Shown in pieces: positions 49,758 through 60,200 of a stretch of DNA of 64,000 nt. The notes under the pieces are model-generated. The model was given only the letters and a program-made list of their open reading frames with translations, was not told where the DNA came from and did not search any database. This DNA comes from Luteolibacter pohnpeiensis (GTDB lineage Bacteria; Verrucomicrobiota; Verrucomicrobiia; Verrucomicrobiales; Akkermansiaceae). A program made the translations under genes and the position numbers. The stretch covers positions 62,001 through 126,000 of the forward strand of contig NZ_JAENIJ010000003.1 in NCBI RefSeq assembly GCF_016595435.1. Reading direction: 5' to 3'. Position 1 is the first letter of the stretch, and every line of letters starts with the position of its first letter.

Positions 49758-52703
49758 CTATTCGGTGAGGTCTGTGATGACGCCTGCATTGCTCCATTTG
49801 CCAGACGCTGAGCGCATTCTGAATCGGTAAGGCTGCTCCGCGCCGATGTCAGGAATGAAAAAATGGACCGTTGGATCAGCGATATTTTCGATTTCAGTAC
49901 CACTGATTCCCTCCACCCGAATTCGTAGGAGACTCTTGAATTGATCTTCTTTACCGGAGGGAAAGCGCTCTATCCATCGATCGCCAGACTTTGTCCACTG
50001 ACGCACCCCAGGGTCGTCGTGTGGATAATCGAAGTGAAATGAACTAGGACTTCGGTCATTCAGATCAGCGGGTTTGGGCTGCAGGCCCATGAATGCATCA
50101 AAGCGACGAAGCGAAGAGAAATTAGGATCGTCTTTGAATGAATCCATTTTTGGATAGTTCAATTCAATGGCATGTTCAAGAAAACCGGCTGCCTGTTCGC
50201 CCAAGCTGTCTCGGAGATCGCTCTTAGCTTCGGGGAGCTCAGCAACTGCTGCCGCGAATAAAAGTGCGGCGGCTTCGTTAGATTGCCAGGATTCGTCCAA
50301 CATTTTTCCGAATTCTATGGCGTCAGCCAGTCCTGAATCAAATTCATCATTCGATAGACAAGCGATGGCATGATTGAACAGCGCGACTTTCCAACTGTTC
50401 TGATAGTCGACGGATTCCGGGGCCAAAGCCAAGGCTTGGCGAGCAAGTTGGATTGCGTCAGCCGATTGTTTCTCCATTTGAGGCCAATTCGACTGGATGT
50501 GGGAAATTTTAGTCAGTCGACTGAGCGCCATTGAACCTTGATAAGCATATTGCGGAACCTCCGGGTATTGATCGGATAGAGCGCGGTAGATGGAAAGCGA
50601 TTCGTTATAAACTTCCTCTGCGGACTTGAACTGGTTTCCTGCGGAATCGAGATCTCCTAGAAATAATAAGGCAGTTGCTAGCTGCAGGCGTGGCGACGGC
50701 ATGGAAGGAAATTCATGAACGAGTCGACGGTTGATATGGATGGCTTGCTGGATTTCCTCCTTCGCAGCATCAGGTTGTCCAGCCATCGCTAATGTTGTGC
50801 CAAAGTTAGATAGAGTGGTAGCCAGGATGCCTCGGTAGCTGTAACTCTTTGGTGAGTCTTCAACGAGCGAATTCAGTATGCTCAACGCTTCCTGATAGGA
50901 TTCTATGGCAGACTTGGAATCGGTTGAGGCGCGGTTGCTAGCGTAGTTCGTCAGGCTGGTAACCAGATGAGCCTGATTCTCCGGGTCATCGGGAGAAAGT
51001 GCCACGAGTTGCTTTCCAATTTGAAGGGCTTCGTTGAATAGTGGAGTAGCCTCCATGGGTCGGTGCAGTTCACTCAACGCATAGCCGAGGTTTTGCAGAG
51101 TGATCATGAGACCTTTCAAATAAACCTCATTCGTTGGAAATCGAGCGACTAACTGCCGACCAATGGACAGACTCCGGTGAAGAACCGGAAGTGCATCTTC
51201 AGGCATGATGGAGGCCCCGAAATTATTGCAATGGAGTGTTAGATCTGCCTGATAGAGAGGGTTGTTAGGGAATTGTGCGATCAGCTGCTCGTCTATTGAG
51301 ATGGCGAGATGATATTTTTCCTGCGACTTCCCGGTTTCTCCCAAACTGCCATAAATTTCCGCTAGCCGACCAGCTGCCCATGCCTGGTTTTTGAGAAGCT
51401 CCCAATCCGATCCCGTGTATTTGACCAGCTCTTCGAAGAATGGCATCGCACTTTCCAGCAAGTCACGCCGCAGCTTTAGGAAATCCGCTTCATTGAGTTT
51501 TGGATTCTCAGTAACGCGGCTCAGGTATTGATCGACGACGGATTTTGCGCGTGTGAAATTGATCAATGCTTCCTTCTTTTTTTGTTCGGCAATCCATCGT
51601 GACTTTCTCGCTTCTCTGGCTTGTTTGAGACTGATGGTGGCACCGGCCACAAGTACGAAAATGGTGAGTGCGGCGGCGAGAAGAGGAATCTGATTGCGAC
51701 GCGCGAATTTCTTGAAGCGGTAGCTGGTTGAAGGTGGACGCGCAGAAACCGGAAGGTTGATCAGAAATCGTTGGATGTCCTCAGCTAAAGCGGAAGCAGT
51801 GTCATATCTCCACCTGAGGTCCTTCGCCAAGGCCTTCATGACAATTGCATCCACTTCTCCGTGACAATACTTACGTGCTTTTTGAAGATTCGGATCTTTC
51901 GCCAGGCAAGCGCTTGGTTTTTGTGGTGAATCTTCTCGAATGCGCCGCAGGGCTTCTTCGTAAGAAATGCTATCGTCAACCAGAGGTGGTTTTCCGGTCA
52001 GGAGTTGATACAGCACAGCCCCGAGAGAATAGACGTCGCTACGGGTGTCGATATCAGAAGGGTGAGCAAGTTGCTCCGGACTGGTATAGGGAAGAGTTCC
52101 AGCGATTGCGTTGGGGCTCGCAAACACGGTTTCATCGGCTGGCCCCATCGCGATCCCGAAATCAATGATTTTTGGAACTGGCCTGCCATCTACCTCACTG
52201 ACCAGTATGTTTGAAGGTTTCAGATCGCGATGGATGACCGACTTTTGGTGGGCATGTTGCACCGCATTGCAAACCGGAATAAACAGTCTCAATCGATCCC
52301 GATGGCTTAAATTACGGGATTCACAGTAATCAGCGAGTGGTTCGCCATTTACCAGTTCCATCGTAAAAAAGGGGCGACCTTCGTTCGTTGTCCCGACATC
52401 GAGAATTGCCGCGATGTTCGGGTGATCCATCAATGCCAATGTTTGGCTCTCGGCTAGGAATCGGGCGGTAATCTCATCACTATCCATGCCGCGCTTGATC
52501 ATTTTGATCGCAACGCGGCGTTGGACAGGCTCCGTCTGGAATGCAGACCAGACACTGCCAAATGAACCCTCTCCCAGTGGCTCAATCAAACGATATCGAT
52601 CGATCATGTCCCCCGGGAGATCCACGATTTGGCGTGAAACCCCGGACGGAATATTGTGGAGCGAATTGCCCGACATGACAGCGGATTCAATCACATTTCG
52701 CAC
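49758..52703 (-). CDS. Transmembrane Ser/Thr protein kinase with TPR region
   Basis: Residues 37-310 are an active-looking kinase: GEGSFGSVW, AIKMIKRG, HRDLKPSNILV, KIIDFGIAMG, YTSPEQLAHPSD, DVYSLGAVLYQLLTG. A membrane helix follows (LLAAALTIFVLVAGATIS, about 342-360), then about 480 residues of TPR-like helices (PKLNEADF, YGSLGETGKSQEKYHLAISID, ALSILNSLVEDSPKSYSYRGIL). The last 80 residues form a small beta domain (FPSGKEDQFKSLLRIRVEGIS, VHFFIPDIGAEQPYRFRM) shared with the kinase at 57239. It probably senses something outside the cell and phosphorylates cytosolic targets. It is last in a minus-strand run of seven genes. A start at codon 10 (MSGNSLHN) is possible. Confidence 0.9.
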   Translation of the reverse strand: MRNVIESAVMSGNSLHNIPSGVSRQIVDLPGDMIDRYRLIEPLGEGSFGSVWSAFQTEPVQRRVAIKMIKRGMDSDEITARFLAESQTLALMDHPNIAAILDVGTTNEGRPFFTMELVNGEPLADYCESRNLSHRDRLRLFIPVCNAVQHAHQKSVIHRDLKPSNILVSEVDGRPVPKIIDFGIAMGPADETVFASPNAIAGTLPYTSPEQLAHPSDIDTRSDVYSLGAVLYQLLTGKPPLVDDSISYEEALRRIREDSPQKPSACLAKDPNLQKARKYCHGEVDAIVMKALAKDLRWRYDTASALAEDIQRFLINLPVSARPPSTSYRFKKFARRNQIPLLAAALTIFVLVAGATISLKQAREARKSRWIAEQKKKEALINFTRAKSVVDQYLSRVTENPKLNEADFLKLRRDLLESAMPFFEELVKYTGSDWELLKNQAWAAGRLAEIYGSLGETGKSQEKYHLAISIDEQLIAQFPNNPLYQADLTLHCNNFGASIMPEDALPVLHRSLSIGRQLVARFPTNEVYLKGLMITLQNLGYALSELHRPMEATPLFNEALQIGKQLVALSPDDPENQAHLVTSLTNYASNRASTDSKSAIESYQEALSILNSLVEDSPKSYSYRGILATTLSNFGTTLAMAGQPDAAKEEIQQAIHINRRLVHEFPSMPSPRLQLATALLFLGDLDSAGNQFKSAEEVYNESLSIYRALSDQYPEVPQYAYQGSMALSRLTKISHIQSNWPQMEKQSADAIQLARQALALAPESVDYQNSWKVALFNHAIACLSNDEFDSGLADAIEFGKMLDESWQSNEAAALLFAAAVAELPEAKSDLRDSLGEQAAGFLEHAIELNYPKMDSFKDDPNFSSLRRFDAFMGLQPKPADLNDRSPSSFHFDYPHDDPGVRQWTKSGDRWIERFPSGKEDQFKSLLRIRVEGISGTEIENIADPTVHFFIPDIGAEQPYRFRMRSASGKWSNAGVITDLTE

Positions 52704-52733
52704 GATGGGAAAGGTGATTTATGGGGCGGCGGG

Positions 52734-54539
52734 TTAGAATGCGAAACAATCGCATCCGGAGCCCCAAAGTTGGCTCAGCCCACTTGATGCATTTCCCATG
52801 AAGGTGGTGTGCTGGTGGGGCGGGGGCGAGAATCTATTCCAATTCGGCGCACCGTAACCTCCAAATTTTGCGACCGGGGACCACTCGGGTAAAATCGGAA
52901 TCGGTGGTGCATCGTAGCGTTGAAATGGACCGGATGCATACACGGGCTTGCCGCCGACAATGGTTAGAATCGACTGCAAGTCACGGATGCGATCTTCAGG
53001 TATCGTGAAATAATCCTCGCTGGTCACAACGATATCCGCCAGTTGGCCAGGAGCCAAGGTCCCCTTGGTCGACTCTTCTCCGGAGAACCATGCACTACCC
53101 GCAGTATAGAGACGGAGTGCTTCTTCCCGGTTCATCCGGTTCGCCTCTGGATACAGTTCCAGCCCGCCAAGAGTGCGACCGCTGACTAACCAGTAAAGCG
53201 AGTTGAAGGAATTGTAGCTTGCCACGCGGGTTGCATCGGTGCCCGCGCCCACTGGGATGCCCATTTCGAGCATCCGTCTAACAGGAGGGGTGCGCTCTGC
53301 CGCTTTCGCACCGTAACGATCGACAAAGTATTCACCCTGAAATGCCATCCGGTGCTGAATGGCGATACCGCCGCCCAGTGCTTTGACACGCTCAAGGTTC
53401 CGATCGCTGATGGTTTCACAATGATCGAGGAACCAATGCAACTCATGGATGGGTGCTTCACGATGCACCCGCTCGAAAACATCGAGAAACCGGGTGATGC
53501 TTTCATCGTATGTCGCATGCAGGCGGAATGGCCATTTGTTAGAAGCGAGCGATAGGACCACTTGCTCCAGTTCGGTTTCGAGGGTAGGGGATAAATCCGG
53601 CCTTGGCTCAAGGAAATCTTCGAAATCCGCGGCAGAGAACACCAGCATCTCGCCGGCTCCGTTCATGCGGAAAAACTCATCACCTTCGCCCGGTTTGGTC
53701 ATGGTCATCCAGCGTGCAAAATCTTCTTTTTCCTCTTTGGGTTTTTGGGTGAAAAGATTGTAGGCGATCCGGACAGTCATCTCACCCCGTTCGTGGAGTT
53801 GACGGATGATTCCGTAATCGTCCGGATAGTTTTGGAAGCCACCTCCAGCATCAATGCAGCTGGTAACTCCCAATCGATTGAGCTCGCGCATGAAGTGGCG
53901 TGTCGAGTTGAGCTGATGCTCAGGAGACAAGGTGGGGCCCTTGGCGAGTGTCGCATACAGGATCATCGCATTGGGGCGGGCGATCAGGAGTCCGGTGGGG
54001 TTTCCTTGTTTATCACGCTGAATTTCTCCACCTGGAGGATTGGGTGTATCCTTGGTGTAACCGCACGCGCGAAGTGCGGCTCGGTTCAGGAGCGCGCGAC
54101 AATATAAGTGGAGAATGAAAACCGGAGTGTCCGGGGCCGCTTCGTTCAACTCCTCGAGAGTCGGCATTCGGCGTTCATGAAATTGGAATTCACTCCAGCT
54201 CCCGACGACTCGGACCCATTGGCCCGGGGGAGTGGCGGCTGCTTGGATTTTCAGCATGCGCAGCGCATCCGCGAGTGAAGGAATTCCGTCCCAGCGCAAC
54301 TCCATGTTGTAATTGAGTCCACCTCGGATGAGATGAAGGTGGGAATCATTCAGGCCGGGAATGACCCGGTGCCCATCAAGATCAATGATCTGGGTGTCAG
54401 GGCCAGCTGGGTATTTTCCATCGTCATCCACGGCCAGGATGCGACCGTCCTTGATGGAAATCGAACTCGCATTGGGCGTGCTGGAGTCGAGGGTGGTAAT
54501 CTTGCCGTTTGTAAGAATGAGATCTGGGTGGAGCTTCAT
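52734..54539 (-). CDS. YtcJ-type amidohydrolase (amidohydrolase 3 family)
   Basis: The 601-residue enzyme has the amidohydrolase start LHPDLILTNGKITTLD and metal site IPGLNDSHLHLIRGG (HxH). HLYCRALLNRAAL, HATYDES and ELHWFLDHCETISDRN supply later ligands, and VGAGTDATRVASYN has the final Asp. The C-terminal end, a short linker and GCDCFAF, is the tail I know from this subgroup. It hydrolyses an unknown N-substituted amide or formamide. ATG 54539 (MKLHPDL) is chosen because the preceding codons do not resemble the family. It follows the ABM-domain gene by only seven bases, so they share a message. Confidence 0.9.
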   Translation of the reverse strand: MKLHPDLILTNGKITTLDSSTPNASSISIKDGRILAVDDDGKYPAGPDTQIIDLDGHRVIPGLNDSHLHLIRGGLNYNMELRWDGIPSLADALRMLKIQAAATPPGQWVRVVGSWSEFQFHERRMPTLEELNEAAPDTPVFILHLYCRALLNRAALRACGYTKDTPNPPGGEIQRDKQGNPTGLLIARPNAMILYATLAKGPTLSPEHQLNSTRHFMRELNRLGVTSCIDAGGGFQNYPDDYGIIRQLHERGEMTVRIAYNLFTQKPKEEKEDFARWMTMTKPGEGDEFFRMNGAGEMLVFSAADFEDFLEPRPDLSPTLETELEQVVLSLASNKWPFRLHATYDESITRFLDVFERVHREAPIHELHWFLDHCETISDRNLERVKALGGGIAIQHRMAFQGEYFVDRYGAKAAERTPPVRRMLEMGIPVGAGTDATRVASYNSFNSLYWLVSGRTLGGLELYPEANRMNREEALRLYTAGSAWFSGEESTKGTLAPGQLADIVVTSEDYFTIPEDRIRDLQSILTIVGGKPVYASGPFQRYDAPPIPILPEWSPVAKFGGYGAPNWNRFSPPPHQHTTFMGNASSGLSQLWGSGCDCFAF

Positions 54540-54546
54540 GGTGAGG

Positions 54547-55107
54547 TCAATTGGTTTGGAAAAGCCATTTACGAAAAAGTCGGGTGAGGCAGGGCATGAC
54601 GACCCAGGACAGGAGTGCAACGATGAGTCCGGTCACGAGAACATTTGCGAGCAAGGGAGGCCAGGTAGGTAGGAAGCGCTTGGCAAGTGGTGGGAGAATC
54701 GAAGTAAGCGGGTAAACTCCGATGAATGTAGTAAGTGCCATTTTCAGTTTCGATGGCGCCTTGGCTTTTGGCATGTCTGGGAGCGTGAACCATCCGGAAA
54801 GCCCACCGGTCTTTTCGATATGCGGATCTCCATCGGTGAGTTCCCGTAGTCTGACCATCCAATCGCGGTAAGGCGGCGAGGCAATGAAGGTGCGTCTTGC
54901 TTTTGCATCGGCAAAGCGATGCACCACGGTGTATTCCCGTGGATTGGCGTGCTCGGACCGGATCACATGGATGCCACGGTTCCCCGGGAAGGCGAGTGCG
55001 TAGAGGACAAATTCCTGCATGGCTACCTCAAAAGGTGTCTCGCATCCAGGCTTTGTCCGGCGGCGGATCACAACCGTAACCATGGGATCAGCAGGCTCGT
55101 CTATCAT
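54547..55107 (-). CDS. Antibiotic biosynthesis monooxygenase (ABM)-domain membrane protein
   Basis: Residues 7-105 form an ABM ferredoxin-like fold (MVTVVIRRRTKPGCETPFEVAMQEF, HVIRSEHANPREYTVVHRFADAKARRTFIASPPYRDWM). Two membrane helices at the C-terminus (LTTFIGVYPLTSILPPL and LLANVLVTGLIVALLSWVVMP) anchor it. Such ABM-membrane proteins are often found next to YtcJ-type amidohydrolases and isochorismatase-like hydrolases, as here, but the reaction is not known. I start at ATG 55107 (MIDEPADPM); an upstream start at 55206 would overlap the porin gene. No good ribosome site is visible. Confidence 0.82.
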   Translation of the reverse strand: MIDEPADPMVTVVIRRRTKPGCETPFEVAMQEFVLYALAFPGNRGIHVIRSEHANPREYTVVHRFADAKARRTFIASPPYRDWMVRLRELTDGDPHIEKTGGLSGWFTLPDMPKAKAPSKLKMALTTFIGVYPLTSILPPLAKRFLPTWPPLLANVLVTGLIVALLSWVVMPCLTRLFRKWLFQTN

Positions 55108-55175
55108 GGTGTTCGTTGGTGAAGGTGGGTCATGAATCTTGATTGGGTGAAAATCCGGAATCGTGACCAAAGTTG

Positions 55176-56471
55176 TTAGAATTCCCGGCGAAAGCTGAGT
55201 TGCCAATAATCGACGTTGTCACCACCTATACTCGTCAGGGATTTGCCGGCTTGGTGATGGGTGTATCCAAAGAACAGCGATGTCTTTTGAGCTGCAGCCC
55301 ATTCGATCGAGAAGTTGTATGCAGTCCCGAGGTAGGTATCACCGCTCGGGGATTTGCCTCCAATTTCTTGCAAGGGTGCGCCGTAGACCGCGTCATCGGC
55401 ATCGAAGCGCCATTGGAAATTCATGCCCATGTTGATGGATACCTCACGGTTGGGTTTCAGTATCAACACAGGGTTCAGGTTGTATAAATTCGATGGTGAA
55501 ATGAATCCGCCCTCGTTGAAGTAGTTGTTTGCCTGAAACAAGGGGTTGAAGGTGAGTCTGCTGCCTGTTTCGTTGCCGCCAGAAATGGCATCGGCTCGCA
55601 AAATCATGCTGGGACTCCAGATCGCGTCTTCGAAATGCCAACCAATTCCCAGGCTTGCCGCGCCTGCGGAGAGGTGGTGCCCGTTTGCCTTACCGAACTG
55701 ATAGATGAACTCGCTGTTGCAGATCAATCCGTCGCCATCCCTGCTGAAGCGACTGCCGATGGTGTGGCGGGTTTCATGGTTCCCCGGGCTGGTAAAGATG
55801 GAATCTTCGTCGCGAAGTCCGATGTAGTAGGCATCTAGTATTTGATCTTCGCCGATAGGAAATGTTCCATAGATACCCCAGAATCGGATATCCGAAGGAT
55901 CAGATGAATTGTCGAATGCTCCTGGAGAAATTTGAACTGGGGAGGCGAGGAATGCGTCGATTTTTACAGCATCATCGTGCAGGAACGAAAGCCGGATGGC
56001 ATCATGTGATAAACGCTGATTCGCTCCCTCCCTGGATGCCAGAAGCCTGCCTGAACCATAGTAGAGATCCTGTCGGCCTAGCTGGACTGTTAGATGGGTT
56101 GCACTGGTGAGCTGAAAGTCACTTTTGATGAATCCTTGCAACAGATCAGGATCATCTTGATCTGGGGGAGCGAGGTCGCCTTTCTTTCCCCACATGCGTC
56201 CCCAGGTCAGTTCGGTGGCGATTTGAAATCTATCCGCTTTCTCAAGGGATAACATCGCTTGCAGTCGTTGATGGACCCAAGTGTCATCTTTTACCTTAGA
56301 GAGACCAAAATCGAGATTGCGATAGGATTCAGCCATGGTGCGGGCATGGCCGGAGATGAACCCGCTCCAGCCGTCTGGAGCGGGTTGAAATGTCACACCA
56401 TCAGATTGCGCATGTGCCTGAGCACAGGTCAGCAGCCCGATGGTGATCCAGGTGAAACTTGCCTTTTTCAA
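55176..56471 (-). CDS. Outer-membrane porin, alginate export family-like
   Basis: The 431-residue protein has a signal peptide (MKKASFTWITIGLLTCAQAHA) and many short amphipathic strands, ending in an aromatic residue (VDYWQLSFRREF) as outer-membrane barrels do. The blocks QIATELTWGRMWGKKG, VQLGRQDLYYGSGRLLASREGANQRLSHDAIRLSF and RFWGIYGTFP resemble the alginate-export/AlgE-type porin family. It would let a small organic substrate enter. Its start overlaps the stop of the isochorismatase-like gene (ATGA). The substrate of the neighbouring hydrolases is a natural candidate to pass through it. Confidence 0.85.
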   Translation of the reverse strand: MKKASFTWITIGLLTCAQAHAQSDGVTFQPAPDGWSGFISGHARTMAESYRNLDFGLSKVKDDTWVHQRLQAMLSLEKADRFQIATELTWGRMWGKKGDLAPPDQDDPDLLQGFIKSDFQLTSATHLTVQLGRQDLYYGSGRLLASREGANQRLSHDAIRLSFLHDDAVKIDAFLASPVQISPGAFDNSSDPSDIRFWGIYGTFPIGEDQILDAYYIGLRDEDSIFTSPGNHETRHTIGSRFSRDGDGLICNSEFIYQFGKANGHHLSAGAASLGIGWHFEDAIWSPSMILRADAISGGNETGSRLTFNPLFQANNYFNEGGFISPSNLYNLNPVLILKPNREVSINMGMNFQWRFDADDAVYGAPLQEIGGKSPSGDTYLGTAYNFSIEWAAAQKTSLFFGYTHHQAGKSLTSIGGDNVDYWQLSFRREF

Positions 56472-57145
56472 TGCGGTTGCTTTTTCAGCACGATCTGTGG
56501 TTTGATCGCCGATTGAGGAGCTTTATGCACCATGGTATAAGCGTATTCGACCCCGACACCGTAGGCACCAGCTTGTCCCTTGAGGAGACCCATCAGGTTA
56601 TCATAATGCTCGCGTTTTGCCCAGTCCCGCTGCCATTCGAGTAAGGCTGGAATCGTGGTGAGACGGACCGCTCCAGCCTGAACCATTCTTGAAAGAGCGG
56701 CTTCTTGTGCTGCTGGGGAGGTGGCACCGCAGCAATCCTCGACCACATAAATGTTATAGCCTTCGCCGAGCATTTCGATGGTTGGCCAAGTGACGCAAAC
56801 TTCGGTCCAGAGACCTGTCATGATGATGTTCTTGCGTCCCGTTGCCTTGATCGCGTTACGGAAGCCTTCGTCATCCCAAGAGTTCATCGATGTGCGTTCA
56901 ACCACCTCTTGGCCCGGAAAGACATCGAGAAGTTGTGGCCAGATGTATCCACTGAATGATTCGGTCTCAACAGCTGTTAGAACGGTCGGGATATTGAACT
57001 CCTTTGCGACTTTGGCGAGTAAGGTCACGTTGTTGATCAGGGATGCGCGGTCGATGTTCGCCACGCCGAAGGTCATTTGAGGTTGGTGATCGATGAAAAC
57101 GACTGCGCTGTTTTCAGGAGTGAAGAGTTGGTGGTGTGGGTTCAT
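56468..57145 (-). CDS. Isochorismatase-family hydrolase (YcaC-like)
   Basis: The cysteine-hydrolase triad is visible: Asp in AVVFIDHQPQM, the Lys position in ATGRKNIIMTGLWTEVC, and nucleophile Cys in TEVCVTWPTIEMLGEGYNIYVVEDCCGATS. This TGLWTEVCV...P wording is characteristic of YcaC-like hydrolases. ATG 57145 (MNPHHQLFTPENS) is preferred over an upstream start at 57214, since the latter adds residues unlike the family. It is coupled to the porin gene and lies 93 bases downstream of the kinase gene at 57239. Its natural substrate is unknown; a short amide or nitrile is a guess. Confidence 0.9.
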   Translation of the reverse strand: MNPHHQLFTPENSAVVFIDHQPQMTFGVANIDRASLINNVTLLAKVAKEFNIPTVLTAVETESFSGYIWPQLLDVFPGQEVVERTSMNSWDDEGFRNAIKATGRKNIIMTGLWTEVCVTWPTIEMLGEGYNIYVVEDCCGATSPAAQEAALSRMVQAGAVRLTTIPALLEWQRDWAKREHYDNLMGLLKGQAGAYGVGVEYAYTMVHKAPQSAIKPQIVLKKQPH

Positions 57146-57238
57146 CAGAACGGGATAGGTTAGTTGTTGAGGACCGGAATCGGTCCACCTCCCGTTTGGG
57201 AATTCCCTGTCCAACGTGACGAAGAAAATGAATCTTTG

Positions 57239-60200
57239 TCACTTTGCCTGCTCAATTTGAGCAACGATGCCCCAATCACCGGTGTTTTTCTGCATCATCA
57301 AATGGACCGCTCCAGAAGTTTCGAGATCGGGGATGAAGAAAATTTGCGGCGACTTTCCGATGTATCGAATTTTTGTTCCCGAAATGCCATTGAGAAGGTA
57401 TCGGCCTTCAATCTGGAATTGTTTGATCCGACCGCTGGGCGATGTTTCATTCCAGATTCTATTTTCACGACGCCAGACCCGAAGACCAGGATCATTGCCA
57501 TTGTAAGCGATGCTGAATTCCTCAGGGCTTTTGCCTTGCGGATCGGCGGAAATGTCACCCAGAGCATCGAATCCAGGTATCCCGCGCAAGGGCGCGAGGC
57601 TTCCATCGGATAACGTCTTGCGATGATCTGGATTCCCCAATTGAAACGATGAATCTAGTAGATCAATCGCTAGCGCTATGGCGCGAGAACGGGTCTGGTT
57701 GTTCGACTTTCCGGCAGCATCTCCAGTGGCTGGTTGCACCAAGCCAAGTGTGTGGGTCGCCAGCTTAGCTGCCTCGACCTGGCTCTGCCAATCATTTGCG
57801 AATGCGGCGCTGAAACGAGTTGCAACATCAAGCAAGCCATCTACATCTCCGCGTTTCTGTAAAACATCACTCAGTTGCTTGAAAGCATGGCTGTAGGAAT
57901 TGCGGTAGTCCATGTTCTCCGGACGTCCATGAGTTGCTGTATTGAGGAGAGCGACGGATTTTTCGAAATACCGCTGTGCTTGTTCGAGTTTGTCCTGATC
58001 TCTGTAGATGCTGCCGAGCCGATCTTCCAGGATGCTGCTTAGGTAGGAATGTTCGTAATTCTCAGGAAACTCAGTGGCCAGCTTGAGACGAACTTTTAAT
58101 GAATTCAGATAATTCTCTACGGCGACATTTTTTTCGTCGAGCTGGCCATGCGCGTCTCCCAGCAGGTGATAACAGAGAGCCAGTGCATGGCGGTAATCAG
58201 CATTGGATGCAGAGTTATCGACAAGATAGAAATAAAGCTTGAGCGAGTCCTCCAGTGATTTGATGGAGGCTTGGGAATCACCATTTTCTAACTGATAAAA
58301 AGCTAGGTTATGGCTGGTTTCAGCGCAATCGGCCAGCATCTTCAGCGGTGGGTTTTCCACGTCCATCAGGTTACGCTGAGCTGTAAGTGCTTTTTCTAAA
58401 AAGCGGATGCCCATCTCAAGCTCGCCTGCTTTTGCGAGAATGCGGCCTAGACCTGCATATTGATGCGCCAATTCTTCCTGCAAATCAACCGAGTCTGGAA
58501 GAGCATTCAACCGATTTTCAGCTTCCTGGACCAGCTGGCGTTTCAGAGCCTCGGCTTCGGCATTTTTGCCGCTGGCAGACAGTGCGTCGGAGTAATTTCC
58601 ACGAAGCACTGATGCATCCGACTGATAGCTTTTTACGGTCGGGTAATCCCTAGCAAGTTCCTCGGCAATCTGTAGCGAGCGTTTTTGATAATTCAGACTT
58701 TCGTCAAAATTACCAACCTCGCGCGTCAAAACGCTCAAATTATTATATCGCGTGCCGAGCGCATGCCGATAATCGGCATGATCAGGGAACTTCTCGACGA
58801 GTTGCTCCTCGATCGTCGCTGCCTCCCGCATGGAATCGATCGCTTTTTGCCTGTCGCCGATTTCGTGATAGACGGTGCCAAGCCGGTCCAGTGCCCAGCT
58901 GCGATCATGCAGAAGCTCCGGAGTCGTGCCATTTTTCCCAAGCTCCGCATAAAAGGGCAGCGCAGTCTCTAACAACTCTTTGCGCAGAGTTCGAAATTCC
59001 TCGCCTTCAAGACGTGAGTCCGCCGTGACATTGCTCAAATAAACTTCAACCGCAGTCCGCGCGCGCTGGTAGTTCTGTTCGGATTCCTGTCGGCTGAGTT
59101 CTGCAATGGTTCTGGAACGTCGTGCTTCTACCGCCTGCCAAATGCTGATGATGCTGGCACTCAGCAGGGTGACCGTGACCACTGCGGCTGCGATGAAAGC
59201 GGCGCGGTTCCGTCGGACCAGTTTGCCGAATTGATATCTCCAACTGGGCGCGGCGGCGCTTACTGGTTCTGCATTGAGATAGTGCAGCAGGTCAGCGGCC
59301 AATGCAGTTGCCGTTTCGTATCGACGGCGGCGATCTTTTTCCAATGCCTTTAAAACGATCCAGTCAAGGTCACCTCGCAATTGGCGTCGCCACTGTCGGC
59401 ATTCTTGCTGCTCTTCACGTGTCGCATCGTGTTTGAGAGTGGCTTCACTTAGGCTCGGCTTGCGAACTTGCTGTTCACGGACGTGGCGCAGTTGTTCTTC
59501 ATAGGAAAGATCGTTGATGCCTGCATCAATCCATGGCGGGCTACCGGTTAGAAGCTCATACAAAACGGCCCCGAGCGAATAGATGTCACTTCTTGTATCG
59601 ACATCCCGCACGCTGCCCGCTTGTTCGGGGCTCATGTATTGCAAGGTCCCGATGATGACGCCCGACCTGGTGTGAAATCGATTTTCGTGCAACCCCTCGT
59701 TGCCTGGCGCGCCAAGCGCTTTTGCGATTCCAAAATCGATCACTTTTGGGACCGCACGGCCATCAATATTGGTGACCAGGATGTTCGACGGCTTGAGGTC
59801 GCGATGCAAAATTGCCTTTTGATGCGCATGCTGGACCGCGTGGCAGACAGGGATGAAAAGCTCAATGCGCTCGCGAATGGTTAGATTACTGGAATCGCAG
59901 TAGTTGGTAATCGCCTCTCCTTTGACCCACTCCATGGCGAAGTAAGGTCTTCCCTCAGAATTCGTCCCGGCGTCGAATACCGCTGCAATATTCGGGTGGT
60001 CCATCAGCGCGAGCGCTTTGCTTTCTGCCGCGAAGCGGGCAAGAACTTCACCGCTGCTGATGCCCGGTTTGATGAGTTTTAACGCCAGTATCCGAGAAAT
60101 CGGTTGCAGCTGTTCCGCTTTCCAAACCACGCCAAATCCTCCTTCGCCGAGCGGTTCGAGAAGGCGATAGCGACCGATCATGCAGCCGGATGATTCGGGC